Assembly (NCBI GenBank): GCA_041752455.1
Contig: JBGSWL010000032.1
Span: 1-64,000, forward strand
DNA: 64,000 nucleotides
From: JBGSWL01 sp041752455
GTDB taxonomy: Bacteria > Pseudomonadota > Alphaproteobacteria > Rhizobiales > Rhizobiaceae
Direction: 5' to 3'
Shown here: positions 45,398 through 54,051 of the stretch, piece by piece
Layout of the letters: every line of letters starts with the position of its first letter
How positions within the stretch are numbered: the stretch's first letter is position 1
Notes under the pieces: generated by a model
Database searches by the model: none
Seen by the model: the letters and a program-made list of their open reading frames with translations, nothing else
Told to the model about the DNA's origin: nothing
Program-made: the position numbers and the translations under genes

Positions 45398-46129
45398 ATG
45401 TCACTGAAACAATGGGCGAAATCCGGCCAAAGCCCGGCTGCGAGAGCGCTTTGGCGCACGGCAAAGGCACTGCGGGGGGCTTCGGTCCCCTGCATCCCGG
45501 CGATCCATCGGCCCCTGTACAACATCCGCAACATGATCCTCGAAGCGCTCACATTCGTGGTGCGCGCCGGGTGGACGACGCCGTTGTTCCAGTCGCGCCT
45601 GCAAGGGACGGCCCCGCGCCTTTTCATCTATGGCGGCATGCCGCTGGTGCTCGGTCCGGTCCGCATCACGATGGGCAGCGACATCCGCCTGTCCGGCCAG
45701 ACCACGATTTCCGGCCGCCCCTCTTCGACCCCGGCGCCGGAACTGATCGTCGGAAACAATGTCGGGATCGGCTGGCAGACGACCATCGCCGTCGGCACGC
45801 GCATTGTCCTTGGTGACAATGTGCGGATTGCCGGCCGGGCGTTTCTCGCCGGTTATCCCGGCCATCCGGTCGATGCCGCAGACCGGGCAGCGGGACTTGC
45901 CTGCACCGATGAGCAGAGCGGAGACATCATCCTTGAAAAGGATGTGTGGCTCGCAACCGGCGTGACTGTCATGGCCGGCGTCACCATCGGCGAAGGCACG
46001 ATCGTTGCCGCCGGCTCGGTGGTCACCCGTGATCTGCCCGCAGGCGTTCTTGCCGGCGGCATGCCGGCCAAGATCATCCGTCCGCTTGGCAATACCAACC
46101 GGTCGGAGTTGCTCAGACATGCCGCGTGA
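45398..46129 (+). CDS. Hexapeptide-repeat acyltransferase (SypM-like)
   Basis: Left-handed beta-helix acetyltransferase of 243 aa. The hexapeptide repeats run from about residue 95 to 235 (LIVGNNVGIGWQTTIAV; LEKDVWLATGVTVMAGVTIGEGTIVAAGSVVTRDLP; GMPAKIIRPL). These enzymes acetylate sugars with acetyl-CoA. The ATG at 45398 has GGAG 8 bases upstream; ATG 45392 overlapping the glmS stop is an alternative. It fills the sypM position and is followed, with an 11-base overlap, by a glycosyltransferase gene. Confidence 0.85.
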   Translation: MSLKQWAKSGQSPAARALWRTAKALRGASVPCIPAIHRPLYNIRNMILEALTFVVRAGWTTPLFQSRLQGTAPRLFIYGGMPLVLGPVRITMGSDIRLSGQTTISGRPSSTPAPELIVGNNVGIGWQTTIAVGTRIVLGDNVRIAGRAFLAGYPGHPVDAADRAAGLACTDEQSGDIILEKDVWLATGVTVMAGVTIGEGTIVAAGSVVTRDLPAGVLAGGMPAKIIRPLGNTNRSELLRHAA

Positions 46130-47249
46130 TCTCATCGTCTTTGGCGAAGATTGGGGAAGACACCCTTCGTCGACGCAACATATCGTTCGCCGGCTTGCAA
46201 ATGATCGCCGGATCATCTGGGTCAACTCGCTCGGGCTCAGACGCCCCCGGCTTGACCGCCGCGACCTTGCCCGGGTCATGGACAAGGCGCGGGCACTTTT
46301 CGCAAAAGGACAAGCCTCGCCCGCGACCAACCGATCTCCGGCGACGCCGCATCCGTTCGCCGCTGTAGTCAATCCGCGAGCCATATCATGGCCGGGCTCG
46401 GCACTTGCGGCGACCGTCAACCGCCAGCTTTTGTCACGGCAACTTTCAGCTGCGGTGCAACGCTCCGGTCTCGTCCGGCCGGTCATCTGGACATCGCTTC
46501 CGACCGCGCTTCCGGTCCTCGGGGCGCTCGGCGAGCATGCGGTTGTCTACTATGCGGGTGACGACTTTTCCGCGCTCGCGGGCGTCGACCATCAGCCTGT
46601 TGCGAGAATGGAGGCCGAACTTGCGCGTCGCGCTGACCTCGTCCTTTCGGCCAGCGAGATCATCGCCAGACGCTTTGATCCGGCCAAGACCCAAGTGCTG
46701 CCGCACGGCGTCGACTATGCGCGCTTTGCCACGCCGGTTGCCCGCGCAGATGCGCTGCCCGCCGGAAAGGTCGCCGGATTTTACGGGTCGATCAACGATT
46801 GGATCGACATCGATGTCATCGCATCGGCGGCCCGACGCCTGCCCGATTGGAGCTTCGTTCTGATCGGCCGCGTCGAAACCGACATCTCGGCGCTTCAAGG
46901 GCTTGCGAATGTGCGTATCCTGCCCCCGATGGCGCATGGCGAGTTGGCGTCCTTCAGCCAGCACTGGGACGTTTCGATCCTGCCGTTCCGGCGCAACAGG
47001 CAAATCGCTGCGTCCAATCCCCTGAAGCTGCGCGAATACCTGGCTGCTGGTCGGCCCGTCGCTGCGACATGGCGCTTTGCCGCCATCGATGCGGTCGGCG
47101 GACCCGTCTGCGTGCACCCGGACCTTGCAAAAGCCATTCAGGACGCCAAACCCATGGCCGATGCGGTGCTGCAATTTCGTCCGGAACTTGCCCAGGAAAC
47201 CTGGGAAGCGCGGGCCCAGACAGTCGCACGTCTCATCGACGCGCTCTGA
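46119..47249 (+). CDS. Glycosyltransferase, GT-B fold (SypN-like position)
   Basis: Protein of 376 aa with a GT-B pattern. The N terminus is FGEDWGRHPSSTQHIVRRLA. Middle motifs are VYYAGDDFSALAG and LSASEIIARRF, with LPHGVDYARF at the domain junction. The donor domain has FYGSINDWIDIDVI and LKLREYLAAGRPVAAT. This type appears in exopolysaccharide loci as a family 1/4-like transferase. The ATG at 46119 overlaps the acyltransferase gene by 11 bases, so it belongs to the glmS operon. Confidence 0.82.
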   Translation: MPRDLIVFGEDWGRHPSSTQHIVRRLANDRRIIWVNSLGLRRPRLDRRDLARVMDKARALFAKGQASPATNRSPATPHPFAAVVNPRAISWPGSALAATVNRQLLSRQLSAAVQRSGLVRPVIWTSLPTALPVLGALGEHAVVYYAGDDFSALAGVDHQPVARMEAELARRADLVLSASEIIARRFDPAKTQVLPHGVDYARFATPVARADALPAGKVAGFYGSINDWIDIDVIASAARRLPDWSFVLIGRVETDISALQGLANVRILPPMAHGELASFSQHWDVSILPFRRNRQIAASNPLKLREYLAAGRPVAATWRFAAIDAVGGPVCVHPDLAKAIQDAKPMADAVLQFRPELAQETWEARAQTVARLIDAL

Positions 47250-47257
47250 GCCAAAAC

Positions 47258-47273
47258 TGGCACGCAATATGAA
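47258..47273 (+). promoter_or_regulatory. Degenerate sigma54-like promoter ahead of lipoprotein/Wzz genes
   Basis: TGGCACGCAATATGAA has a perfect -24 element, but the -12 element reads ATGA in place of TTGC, so the key GC is GA. It lies in the only gap of this region, 37 bases before the ATG at 47310. It may be a weak or decayed sigma54 promoter. Confidence 0.45.
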
Positions 47274-47309
47274 ACGAGGTTGTCAGAACACGTCTCTGGA
47301 GACCTCGAA

Positions 47310-48161
47310 ATGCGTGCCAAACCCTTCAATCCCGCCATTGTTTCGCTTTTTGCGATCCTTGTCAGCGGATGCGCTTCGCAAAATGCGATGACCATGTTGC
47401 CGGAAGATGTCCGGCTCTCGGTTCTGGCGGAAAACGCCAGATCTGCTGATCCGGCCGGTGATGGCATGTCCGACAACCTGCCAACCGATGACGGTCGATC
47501 TGCGGCAAGCCTTTCGGCGGAAGAAAAGGCGTTTCGCCTCCGCCAGGCTGCCCCGGATCGTTTTTCTGCCGCAGCTGATGCCCCCGAAGCGCCCGTCGAG
47601 GAAACCGATCCTGCCGTCCTCTTCAAGCTGGCGATGGAACAGCGCACCAATGCGCAACCCATGATCCAATCCGACGAAACGGCAGAGACCAGCCCGGAAC
47701 CTGATGCGACCGAAATCTGGAACCAGATGATGGCGATGCGCAACGAAGGCGCAGCGCCTGCAGAACCGGGCGTGCAACTGGCCGACGCCATCGATGCTGC
47801 GCCGACCGGTCCGGTCGCCGGGATCGATGAGACCATCAAGACGGCAGCCATCGACGAGCCGGCCAGCGTCGACCCGGCATCCATCGTCACGCTGATGCTG
47901 GATGCGCGCACGTTCACACTGTCCAAGGATGACGAAGTCCGCCTTGCCCTGAAGCGCAGCGGCGGCCGCGTTGCCAGCCGCATCATTGTCGGCCGACTTG
48001 AAGGCGCCGGTGCGGAAGTCCTGACAGCCGCCCGCGACCTTGGCGACACGGTTGCCGAACTGACCGGCGCCGAACCGGGCATCAGCTATGACCCGACGCT
48101 CGACGTCGCAACCGTCCGCATCGAATATGCACCGCTCGCCAACACGGGGTCCCGGTCGTGA
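47310..48161 (+). CDS. Lipoprotein of unknown function ahead of Wzz
   Basis: Lipoprotein of 283 aa with lipobox LVSGC (Cys21). Residues about 30-195 are acidic, alanine-rich and probably disordered. The C-terminal 85 residues form a compact alpha/beta segment (VTLMLDARTFTLSKDDEVRLALKRSGG through VRIEYAPL) that loosely recalls an OmpA-like layout without clear peptidoglycan-binding residues. It may stand in for the OmpA-type SypB; this is only a suggestion. GGAG precedes the ATG by 8 bases. Its stop overlaps the GTG of the Wzz gene (GTGA). Confidence 0.7.
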   Translation: MRAKPFNPAIVSLFAILVSGCASQNAMTMLPEDVRLSVLAENARSADPAGDGMSDNLPTDDGRSAASLSAEEKAFRLRQAAPDRFSAAADAPEAPVEETDPAVLFKLAMEQRTNAQPMIQSDETAETSPEPDATEIWNQMMAMRNEGAAPAEPGVQLADAIDAAPTGPVAGIDETIKTAAIDEPASVDPASIVTLMLDARTFTLSKDDEVRLALKRSGGRVASRIIVGRLEGAGAEVLTAARDLGDTVAELTGAEPGISYDPTLDVATVRIEYAPLANTGSRS

Positions 48162-49582
48162 AGGACATCCCGAGCCTTGCCCTGACAGCTGTCGCCATTG
48201 CATGGCGCCGGCGCTACCTGATCGTGGTGCCGTTGCTGGTGCTGCCGCCGCTCGCATTCGGCCTTGGCACGACCCGGCCGCAGACCTTCAAGGCGCAGGC
48301 AACGATCCTCGTGCAGGAAACCGCCAAACTGAACCCGTTCCTCAACGACCTTTCGGTCGGACCCAACCTGAAGGAGCGGATGCCTGCGCTCCAGTCGCTG
48401 GTGCATTCGGCCCATATCCTGGAAGGCGTGCTCGAAGACACCGGAGCCATCACACCGACCGACAGCGCAAACGAAAGAGCCATCAAGATCAGGCGTTTGT
48501 CCTCTGCAATCTCGGTGCAGTTGGTCGGCAACGACCTCGTAGCTTTCCGCATCAGCGGACCCACGGGGCAAGGCATGGCCGCGACCTTGAACGCACTGTC
48601 GAAGCGTTTCGTGGAACGCCTGCTCGCACCGGAACGCTCATCGATCCGCGACAGCCAGGTGTTCCTTCAGCAGGAACTGGATGAGCGCACCGCAAGGCTT
48701 GACAAGGCTCAGGCCGCCTACGCCAAATTCAAGAGCGAAAACCGCGACCGTCTGCCATCGCTCGAAGGAAGCCTCGTCGTGCGACTGTCTGCGCTCGAAC
48801 AGAAGCTTTCCGACAACCGCATGCAGATCAAGGCGGCCGAGGGCGAACTCGGCAACATGCGCCAGCGCCTGATCGGCACCAATCCGGTGATTGGCCGGAT
48901 CGAGGAAGACATTCTAGCGACAACGCGCAAGCTTGGCGAACTCGCAACACGCTACACCGACGAGCACTCCGCCGTGCAGGGCGAAAAACGCACCCTCCGC
49001 CGCCTCGAACAGGAGCGCGACGCACTGCTCGCTGACGCCGAATCCATGAAGGGCGCAGACCTCGACCGCCTGTGGAACCTTGCCGTCAGCGCATCGGGAA
49101 CCGGCGACAACGAAAGCCCGTCGCTCCTGATCACCCAGATGAACCGGTTGCAAGAAACCAACTCATCCTATGCGCGGCTGAAGGAGGAAACGGCTGCGCT
49201 GGAACGCGAGATCGAGCAGATCCATACGGCAATTGCCGAAACCGGTCCGGTCATGCAGCAGCAGAAGCAGTTGGAAGAGGCCATCAGAATTGCACAGGAA
49301 AGCTACGAGGGCATCGCCAAGCGGTTCGACAATGCGCAGATCACCGGCGCACTTGGCGAATTTGAAGCACCCGAGCGCATCAAGATCATCGAAGCGCCGA
49401 CAGATCCGGTTGTGCCGACCACGCCCGGCAGCATACTTTATCTGCTCGGTGGCATCATCGCCGCAATCCTTGCCGGCGCTGGCCTCGCCATTGCAGCCGA
49501 AATCCTCGACACGAGACTGCGCAGCCGCGATCAGTTCGAAGCGGCGGCGGGTGTTCCGGTGATTGCAAGGTTTACGGCATGA
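48158..49582 (+). CDS. Polysaccharide chain-length determinant (Wzz/GumC-like, SypO-like)
   Basis: Inner-membrane polysaccharide co-polymerase of 474 aa. The N-terminal membrane segment is at about residues 20-37 and the C-terminal one at about 428-448 (GSILYLLGGIIAAILAGAG), preceded by the proline-rich VVPTTPG motif. A long periplasmic coiled-coil fills the middle (about residues 165-400). There is no fused BY-kinase domain; the degenerate SypD-like protein at 35259 is the likely cytoplasmic partner. The GTG start overlaps the lipoprotein stop. It converges with the sigma54 regulator gene. Confidence 0.87.
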   Translation: MKDIPSLALTAVAIAWRRRYLIVVPLLVLPPLAFGLGTTRPQTFKAQATILVQETAKLNPFLNDLSVGPNLKERMPALQSLVHSAHILEGVLEDTGAITPTDSANERAIKIRRLSSAISVQLVGNDLVAFRISGPTGQGMAATLNALSKRFVERLLAPERSSIRDSQVFLQQELDERTARLDKAQAAYAKFKSENRDRLPSLEGSLVVRLSALEQKLSDNRMQIKAAEGELGNMRQRLIGTNPVIGRIEEDILATTRKLGELATRYTDEHSAVQGEKRTLRRLEQERDALLADAESMKGADLDRLWNLAVSASGTGDNESPSLLITQMNRLQETNSSYARLKEETAALEREIEQIHTAIAETGPVMQQQKQLEEAIRIAQESYEGIAKRFDNAQITGALGEFEAPERIKIIEAPTDPVVPTTPGSILYLLGGIIAAILAGAGLAIAAEILDTRLRSRDQFEAAAGVPVIARFTA

Positions 49583-49584
49583 AG

Positions 49585-49607
49585 CGGGCTGGCCTGCCGC
49601 CGGCCCG
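49585..49607. terminator. Hairpin between convergent Wzz and regulator genes
   Basis: CGGGCTGGC and GCCGGCCCG pair with one G-T wobble around a CTGCC loop. The stem lies in the 31-base gap between convergent genes. No strong U-tract follows on either side, so termination is plausible but not certain. Confidence 0.4.
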
Positions 49608-49613
49608 GTCTCG

Positions 49614-51041
49614 TCACGCGGTCTTCCAGCCTTCGATCCGCCGGTAGAGGGTCGACGGGCTGACATCAAGCGCAGCGGCGGCGCGTGGAATTGACCCTTC
49701 AAAGGCGTCAATCGCCGCCTCGATGGTCTCGCGGATCACATCCTCCAGCGGGCGAACCGCCGGGACGTGAAGCGACGGCGTCGCCTGCTCGCGCGCCCGG
49801 GCCAGAAGGTCGTGCAACGGCGCGGTAAGCGACATATCGGGATCGACATCATCGGGCAAAGGCGCCGGTGTTACGCCCGACAGCATGTCGAGCGGCAGCA
49901 TGTCGGCAGTCAGTTCCTCGCCGTCATTGAGCACGACGACGGACCGGATGACGTTTTGCAACTGGCGAACATTGCCCGGCCAGGAATAGGCCATCAGGGT
50001 CGCCCCGGCTTCTGCCGTTATCCGCTTGAACGAACGGCCATCTTCGGCCGCAAAGATCGAGAGGAAATGGTTGGCGATCAGAAGGATGTCTTTTCCCCTG
50101 GCGCGCAGCGGCGGCATTTCCACTGGAACCACGTGCAGCCGGTAGAACAGATCCTCGCGGAAACGTCCGGCGCGCACTTCCGCCATCGGATTGCGGTTGG
50201 TCGCGCACACGACACGCACGTCAGATTGGCGCACCTTGTCCTCACCCAGACGCTGCACCTGTCGGCTTTGCAGGAAGCGCAGCAGCTTGGCTTGCAGGTT
50301 GATGTCCATTTCGCAGATTTCGTCGATGAACAGCGTGCCGCCATCGGCAGAAAGAGCAGCACCAAGCCGGTCAGCGGTCGCACCGGAAAAGGCGCCTTTG
50401 ACGTGGCCGAAGATTTCGCTTTCGAGCAGATCGCGCGGTATCGCGGCCGCGTTGATCGTGACCAGCGGGCCTGATGCGCGCCGGGACAGTCGATGCAGCG
50501 CATCAGCGCAGACTTCCTTGCCTGTGCCGCTTTCGCCGGTGATGAAGACCGTCGCATTGCTCGTGGCAGCGCTGCGCAGCACCCGGTATACGCCGAGCAT
50601 CGGCAGCGATTGCCCGATGAAACTGCCGACAGCATCGTCGTTGATGGTTGCCTTGATCTGCTGGATGGTGCGCGACAGGCTGCGCCGCTCCAGTGCGTTC
50701 TTGACCGTCACGTTCAGCCGTTCGGCACTCAGCGGTTTGACGACGAAATCGAACGCACCCATCCGCATCACGTCGACCGCAAGGCTCATCGAGGCGTTGC
50801 CGGTGACGACGATCACTTCGGTTGCATGGCCTTCCTTCTTCAGCCGCGACATGATGTCGAGGCCGCTCATGTCCGGAAGGTTGATGTCGAGGATGACGCA
50901 ATCGGACGTATCACGCGCGATCGCCGCAAGCGCTGCTTCACCGGTCGCTGCGACCTGGCACTCTGCGCCAAGCGGCTTGATGAACTGGCGGTATGTTTCC
51001 GCAAGCGACGCGCTGTCTTCGACGATCAGTATTTTGGCCAT
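49614..51041 (-). CDS. Sigma54-dependent response regulator (SypG-like)
   Basis: Transcription activator of 475 aa. The receiver has Asp8-9 region acids and phospho-acceptor Asp52 (VILDINLPDMSG). The AAA+ domain has Walker A GESGTGKE, the sigma54-contact loop as GAFSGA, and Walker B LFIDEICEMD. The C-terminal Fis-type HTH is PRAAAALDVSPSTLYRRIEGW. The AAA+ domain is thus competent for sigma54 activation, unlike NtrX in this window. It is the natural activator of the four sigma54 promoters of the locus. It is encoded with the hybrid kinase, 114 bases apart. Confidence 0.9.
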   Translation of the reverse strand: MAKILIVEDSASLAETYRQFIKPLGAECQVAATGEAALAAIARDTSDCVILDINLPDMSGLDIMSRLKKEGHATEVIVVTGNASMSLAVDVMRMGAFDFVVKPLSAERLNVTVKNALERRSLSRTIQQIKATINDDAVGSFIGQSLPMLGVYRVLRSAATSNATVFITGESGTGKEVCADALHRLSRRASGPLVTINAAAIPRDLLESEIFGHVKGAFSGATADRLGAALSADGGTLFIDEICEMDINLQAKLLRFLQSRQVQRLGEDKVRQSDVRVVCATNRNPMAEVRAGRFREDLFYRLHVVPVEMPPLRARGKDILLIANHFLSIFAAEDGRSFKRITAEAGATLMAYSWPGNVRQLQNVIRSVVVLNDGEELTADMLPLDMLSGVTPAPLPDDVDPDMSLTAPLHDLLARAREQATPSLHVPAVRPLEDVIRETIEAAIDAFEGSIPRAAAALDVSPSTLYRRIEGWKTA

Positions 51042-51155
51042 GTCTACACCTTGGGTCGATGCTCCGACCGTGTAAATGTTAGGCTTGGCACTTAAACAAA
51101 ACTGAAATCCCGTGCGTCAAACCTTTGACAAATGCGCATAATCACGGGGCATGGT

Positions 51156-53486
51156 TTACGCAGCCTGTTCGGAAGGTAAGATCTCGCCAGCGTGCAGGTG
51201 GTCATGGTTCGCCGGGTTTGACTGAACCTTGGCAAGGTGGGCGCGAAGGCCGGCAAGGCCAGTCCGGCTCGCCTCGATCAACGCCTCGACTGCTTGCGGA
51301 CTTGCCTCCGGTGCCGACCCATGTTCGAGCAAGCGAGCCTCTGCCGCCGCGACGCTCATGCCGAACTGATCGAGCATGCCGGCAAGCTTGTGAGCGATTT
51401 TCCGCAGTCCCTCGGCATCGTTGCCTGAAGCAATCGCCGAAAGTTGCAGGAACGCCTCTTCTGCTTCGATCTGGACCTGATTGACAAGCACGGTCATCGC
51501 TTCAGGACCGACATCACGGGTCAGATCATCAATCAGGCCGGGGTTGATAGCCGCCGCCTCGGCGTTGCGCACTGACGCGCTGGCAACATCGGTATTGTCA
51601 CCGGTCCTGTCTTGCGGTGCGCCGTGCCTCAGCGAGCCGACAAGACCGCTGGCGATTTCGGAAAGTTCGGCTAGCCTAACCGGTTTGCTGACATAGGCAT
51701 CAAACCCGGAGTGCAAAAGCCGCTCCCGGTCACGCGGAAAGCTCTGTGCCGTCAGCGCAATGAACCGCGTTGCGGCATCGACACCGCCGTCGCGCAGGGC
51801 ATGCATCACCGTGATACCATCAGTGTCCGGCATCTGGATATCCAGCACGATCAGGTCAAACGGCCGCGACAGACCGATGCGGATAGCCGCCTGCCCGCTG
51901 TCTGCCGTCACAACCTTGGCGCCGAGATTCTCAAACATCTTGCGGGCCACCATCAGGTTGGCCTTGGTGTCGTCGACGACCAGCACCCGTACTCCGTCAA
52001 GCCGGCGAATGTTCGACCCGCCAATGGCCTGCGGCGCGAGTGTCACCGAGGTGGTTGCAAGATCGACTTCGAAGGAAAAGGCAGAACCCTTGTCCGGTTC
52101 GCTTTCCACCTTGATCGAACTGCCCATGAGGTGAGCAAGCCGTTCCGAGATGGCAAGGCCGAGGCCGGTGGACCCGCCGCGCACATCGCGCGCATCCTCG
52201 CCCTGTTCGAATGGCTTGAACAACCGCGCGCGCAGTTCCGCAGATATGCCCTTGCCGCTGTCGCGGACGGAAAACCGGATACTGACGGCGCCGTCGCGTT
52301 GTCCGACAACCTTGACGCCAAGGGCCACTATGCCGTTGGTCGTGAACTTGTTTGCATTGCCGGTCAGGTTCAAGAGGATCTGGCGGATGCGCTCGCTGTC
52401 GCCGACCACAACGCCGGGCAAGTTTTCGTCGATATGAACCAACATTTGATTGTTTTGCTGGCGCGCGAGCACGGCGGTAACCTCGCGCACTTCCTCGGCG
52501 AGAACCGCCGGAGAAAACGCAACCGGATTGAGCTCCAGTTTGCCGGCTTCCAGGCGCGTCAGGTCGAGAATGTCGTTGATGAGCGCCAACAGGCCTTCCG
52601 ATGCGCGCAGGATCGTTGCGTGCATCCGTTTTGTCTCGACGTCGTCGGTGGCGCCATCAAGCAGCAATTCGGACAGCCCGATGATGGCATTGAGCGGCGT
52701 GCGGATGTCATGGCTCATCATCGCGAGGAATTCGGATTTGGCGCCGCTGGCAGCCGTTGCCCTGCGCGCCAGGCGTTCCATGTTGATTGCCTGCGCTTCC
52801 GACCGGCGCCGCGCCTCATCAAGGCTTGCACGGGTCGCATTGGCATCGGCCAGCAATTGCGTGCTGCGCCGTTCTGCATGGATCAGGAACCCGAGCAACA
52901 GGATCAGCAAAACCGCCGCGGCAGAACCGAACTGCGACAACTGTTCCTGCAGAAGGTCATAGTCGGCCGAGAGCTTTTCGCGCTCGGACCGGTCAGCCGT
53001 CAGGCTCGCCATGGTGAGGCGGCGCAAACTGTCGACGTGCGGCGTGAGAACCGTCAGAATTTCGAGCGCTGCCGCGCGGTTGCCCGTTGCGGCAGCTTTG
53101 ACATGACTATCGGCTGTTTCGAGTGCAGCGATATAGGCGTCGAGTGTTGCACGCTGGCCGGGCATTGCGGCCAATGACTCGGCGAGCGTGCCCTTCGTGA
53201 AAAGGTTCACCCGGCTCCAGACAATGTCGAGCTGGAGCATGATCGCAGAACTGTCGAAGTCCGAACTGCCATGGGCGATCGGCGAGATCGCAGCGATCAG
53301 CCGCGACAGCTCGATTTCCCCTTGGGCATGCGCCCAGATGGTGTTTTCTGGAATGCGATAACGGATCCGGTTCTGGACGTCTGTCAGGGCGAGATAGGCA
53401 TTGGCCGAAAAGCCGAGCAGGACCGCAATGACGCAAACCAGCCCGAACCGGACCACATATTGGAACCGGCTGTCGGCCTTTTTCAT
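51156..53486 (-). CDS. Hybrid sensor histidine kinase with receiver and HPt (SypF-like)
   Basis: Membrane kinase of 776 aa. Membrane segments at about residues 13-33 and 187-203 flank a helical periplasmic sensor of about 150 residues. HisKA has His259 (MSHDIRTPLNAIIG), followed by HATPase_c (NLTGNANKF, DSGKGI, STGLGLAI). The receiver has Asp549 (IVLDIQMPDTDG), and a C-terminal HPt domain has His699 (IAHKLAGML). This chain allows a four-step phosphorelay ending on the SypG-like and possibly the SypE-like receivers. The ATG overlaps the upstream gene by 4 bases (ATGA). Confidence 0.9.
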   Translation of the reverse strand: MKKADSRFQYVVRFGLVCVIAVLLGFSANAYLALTDVQNRIRYRIPENTIWAHAQGEIELSRLIAAISPIAHGSSDFDSSAIMLQLDIVWSRVNLFTKGTLAESLAAMPGQRATLDAYIAALETADSHVKAAATGNRAAALEILTVLTPHVDSLRRLTMASLTADRSEREKLSADYDLLQEQLSQFGSAAAVLLILLLGFLIHAERRSTQLLADANATRASLDEARRRSEAQAINMERLARRATAASGAKSEFLAMMSHDIRTPLNAIIGLSELLLDGATDDVETKRMHATILRASEGLLALINDILDLTRLEAGKLELNPVAFSPAVLAEEVREVTAVLARQQNNQMLVHIDENLPGVVVGDSERIRQILLNLTGNANKFTTNGIVALGVKVVGQRDGAVSIRFSVRDSGKGISAELRARLFKPFEQGEDARDVRGGSTGLGLAISERLAHLMGSSIKVESEPDKGSAFSFEVDLATTSVTLAPQAIGGSNIRRLDGVRVLVVDDTKANLMVARKMFENLGAKVVTADSGQAAIRIGLSRPFDLIVLDIQMPDTDGITVMHALRDGGVDAATRFIALTAQSFPRDRERLLHSGFDAYVSKPVRLAELSEIASGLVGSLRHGAPQDRTGDNTDVASASVRNAEAAAINPGLIDDLTRDVGPEAMTVLVNQVQIEAEEAFLQLSAIASGNDAEGLRKIAHKLAGMLDQFGMSVAAAEARLLEHGSAPEASPQAVEALIEASRTGLAGLRAHLAKVQSNPANHDHLHAGEILPSEQAA

Positions 53487-53950
53487 CGCAGTTCGATGGC
53501 GACAACCTGCCAGACCCATTTGTGGTTGTGGCTCTCGTCGTCAAGTTCGGGGAAGTCGGCCCGCGGGTAAACGACCCAGGTCGGCCCCTTGTCTCGCACC
53601 GACATCAACGCACCGTTGTGGCGCGTCGCAAGAATGACCGGATACTTCTGGGCTTCCGCCAGAGCGATCTCGGCCTCGTAGGCATTGACCGCTTTGACGA
53701 CAATCGAGCCGGCATCATGACCCATGGCCTTGGCAATTGCCGAAAGACGCGGGCCGGAAAATTCCTGCACACCTTCCGTCCATGAGGTGTGCGTCTTGAC
53801 GGTCTCGACGCCGAGCCCGTCCAGTTCCTCGAGCGTGAAAGTGCGGACTTCCCCGGTCTTTGAGGTGACCGTCACCACCGGATTGGCACTGGCAGCCTGG
53901 GTGCCGAGGACAACGAAAACGAACAGGAAATGACCACTGAGAAGACGCAT
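53483..53950 (-). CDS. Secreted molybdopterin-domain-like protein, putative sensor partner
   Basis: Protein of 155 aa with a signal peptide (cleavage after ASA, about residue 22). The mature part resembles a reduced sulfite-oxidase/molybdopterin-binding fold: FTLEELDGLGVETVKTHTSWTEGVQEFSGPRLSAI and PTWVVYPRADFPELDD. The catalytic cysteine that binds molybdenum is absent, so enzyme activity is unlikely. It overlaps the hybrid kinase gene by 4 bases, which suggests that it binds a ligand and signals to the kinase periplasmic domain. That role is inference. Confidence 0.75.
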   Translation of the reverse strand: MRLLSGHFLFVFVVLGTQAASANPVVTVTSKTGEVRTFTLEELDGLGVETVKTHTSWTEGVQEFSGPRLSAIAKAMGHDAGSIVVKAVNAYEAEIALAEAQKYPVILATRHNGALMSVRDKGPTWVVYPRADFPELDDESHNHKWVWQVVAIELR

Positions 53951-54051
53951 GTCGGAACCACCTTGTTGAGGCACAGACCATAGCCGCTGTGCCTTACAAC
54001 CCGGTTTTCCTGACAGCTAAGATGCCGCTGTGCCCGTTTACTTCAGCTTAG

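Noticed and set aside
51086..51091. TGGCAC upstream of the regulator gene, and a similar one at 54582-54587
   Set aside because: No -12 element at the right distance, and both read away from the minus-strand genes.
53969..53994. Inverted repeat AGGCACAG/CTGTGCCT as a terminator of tadD
   Set aside because: The loop is ten bases and no U-tract follows on the minus strand, so a protein-binding role is at least as likely.
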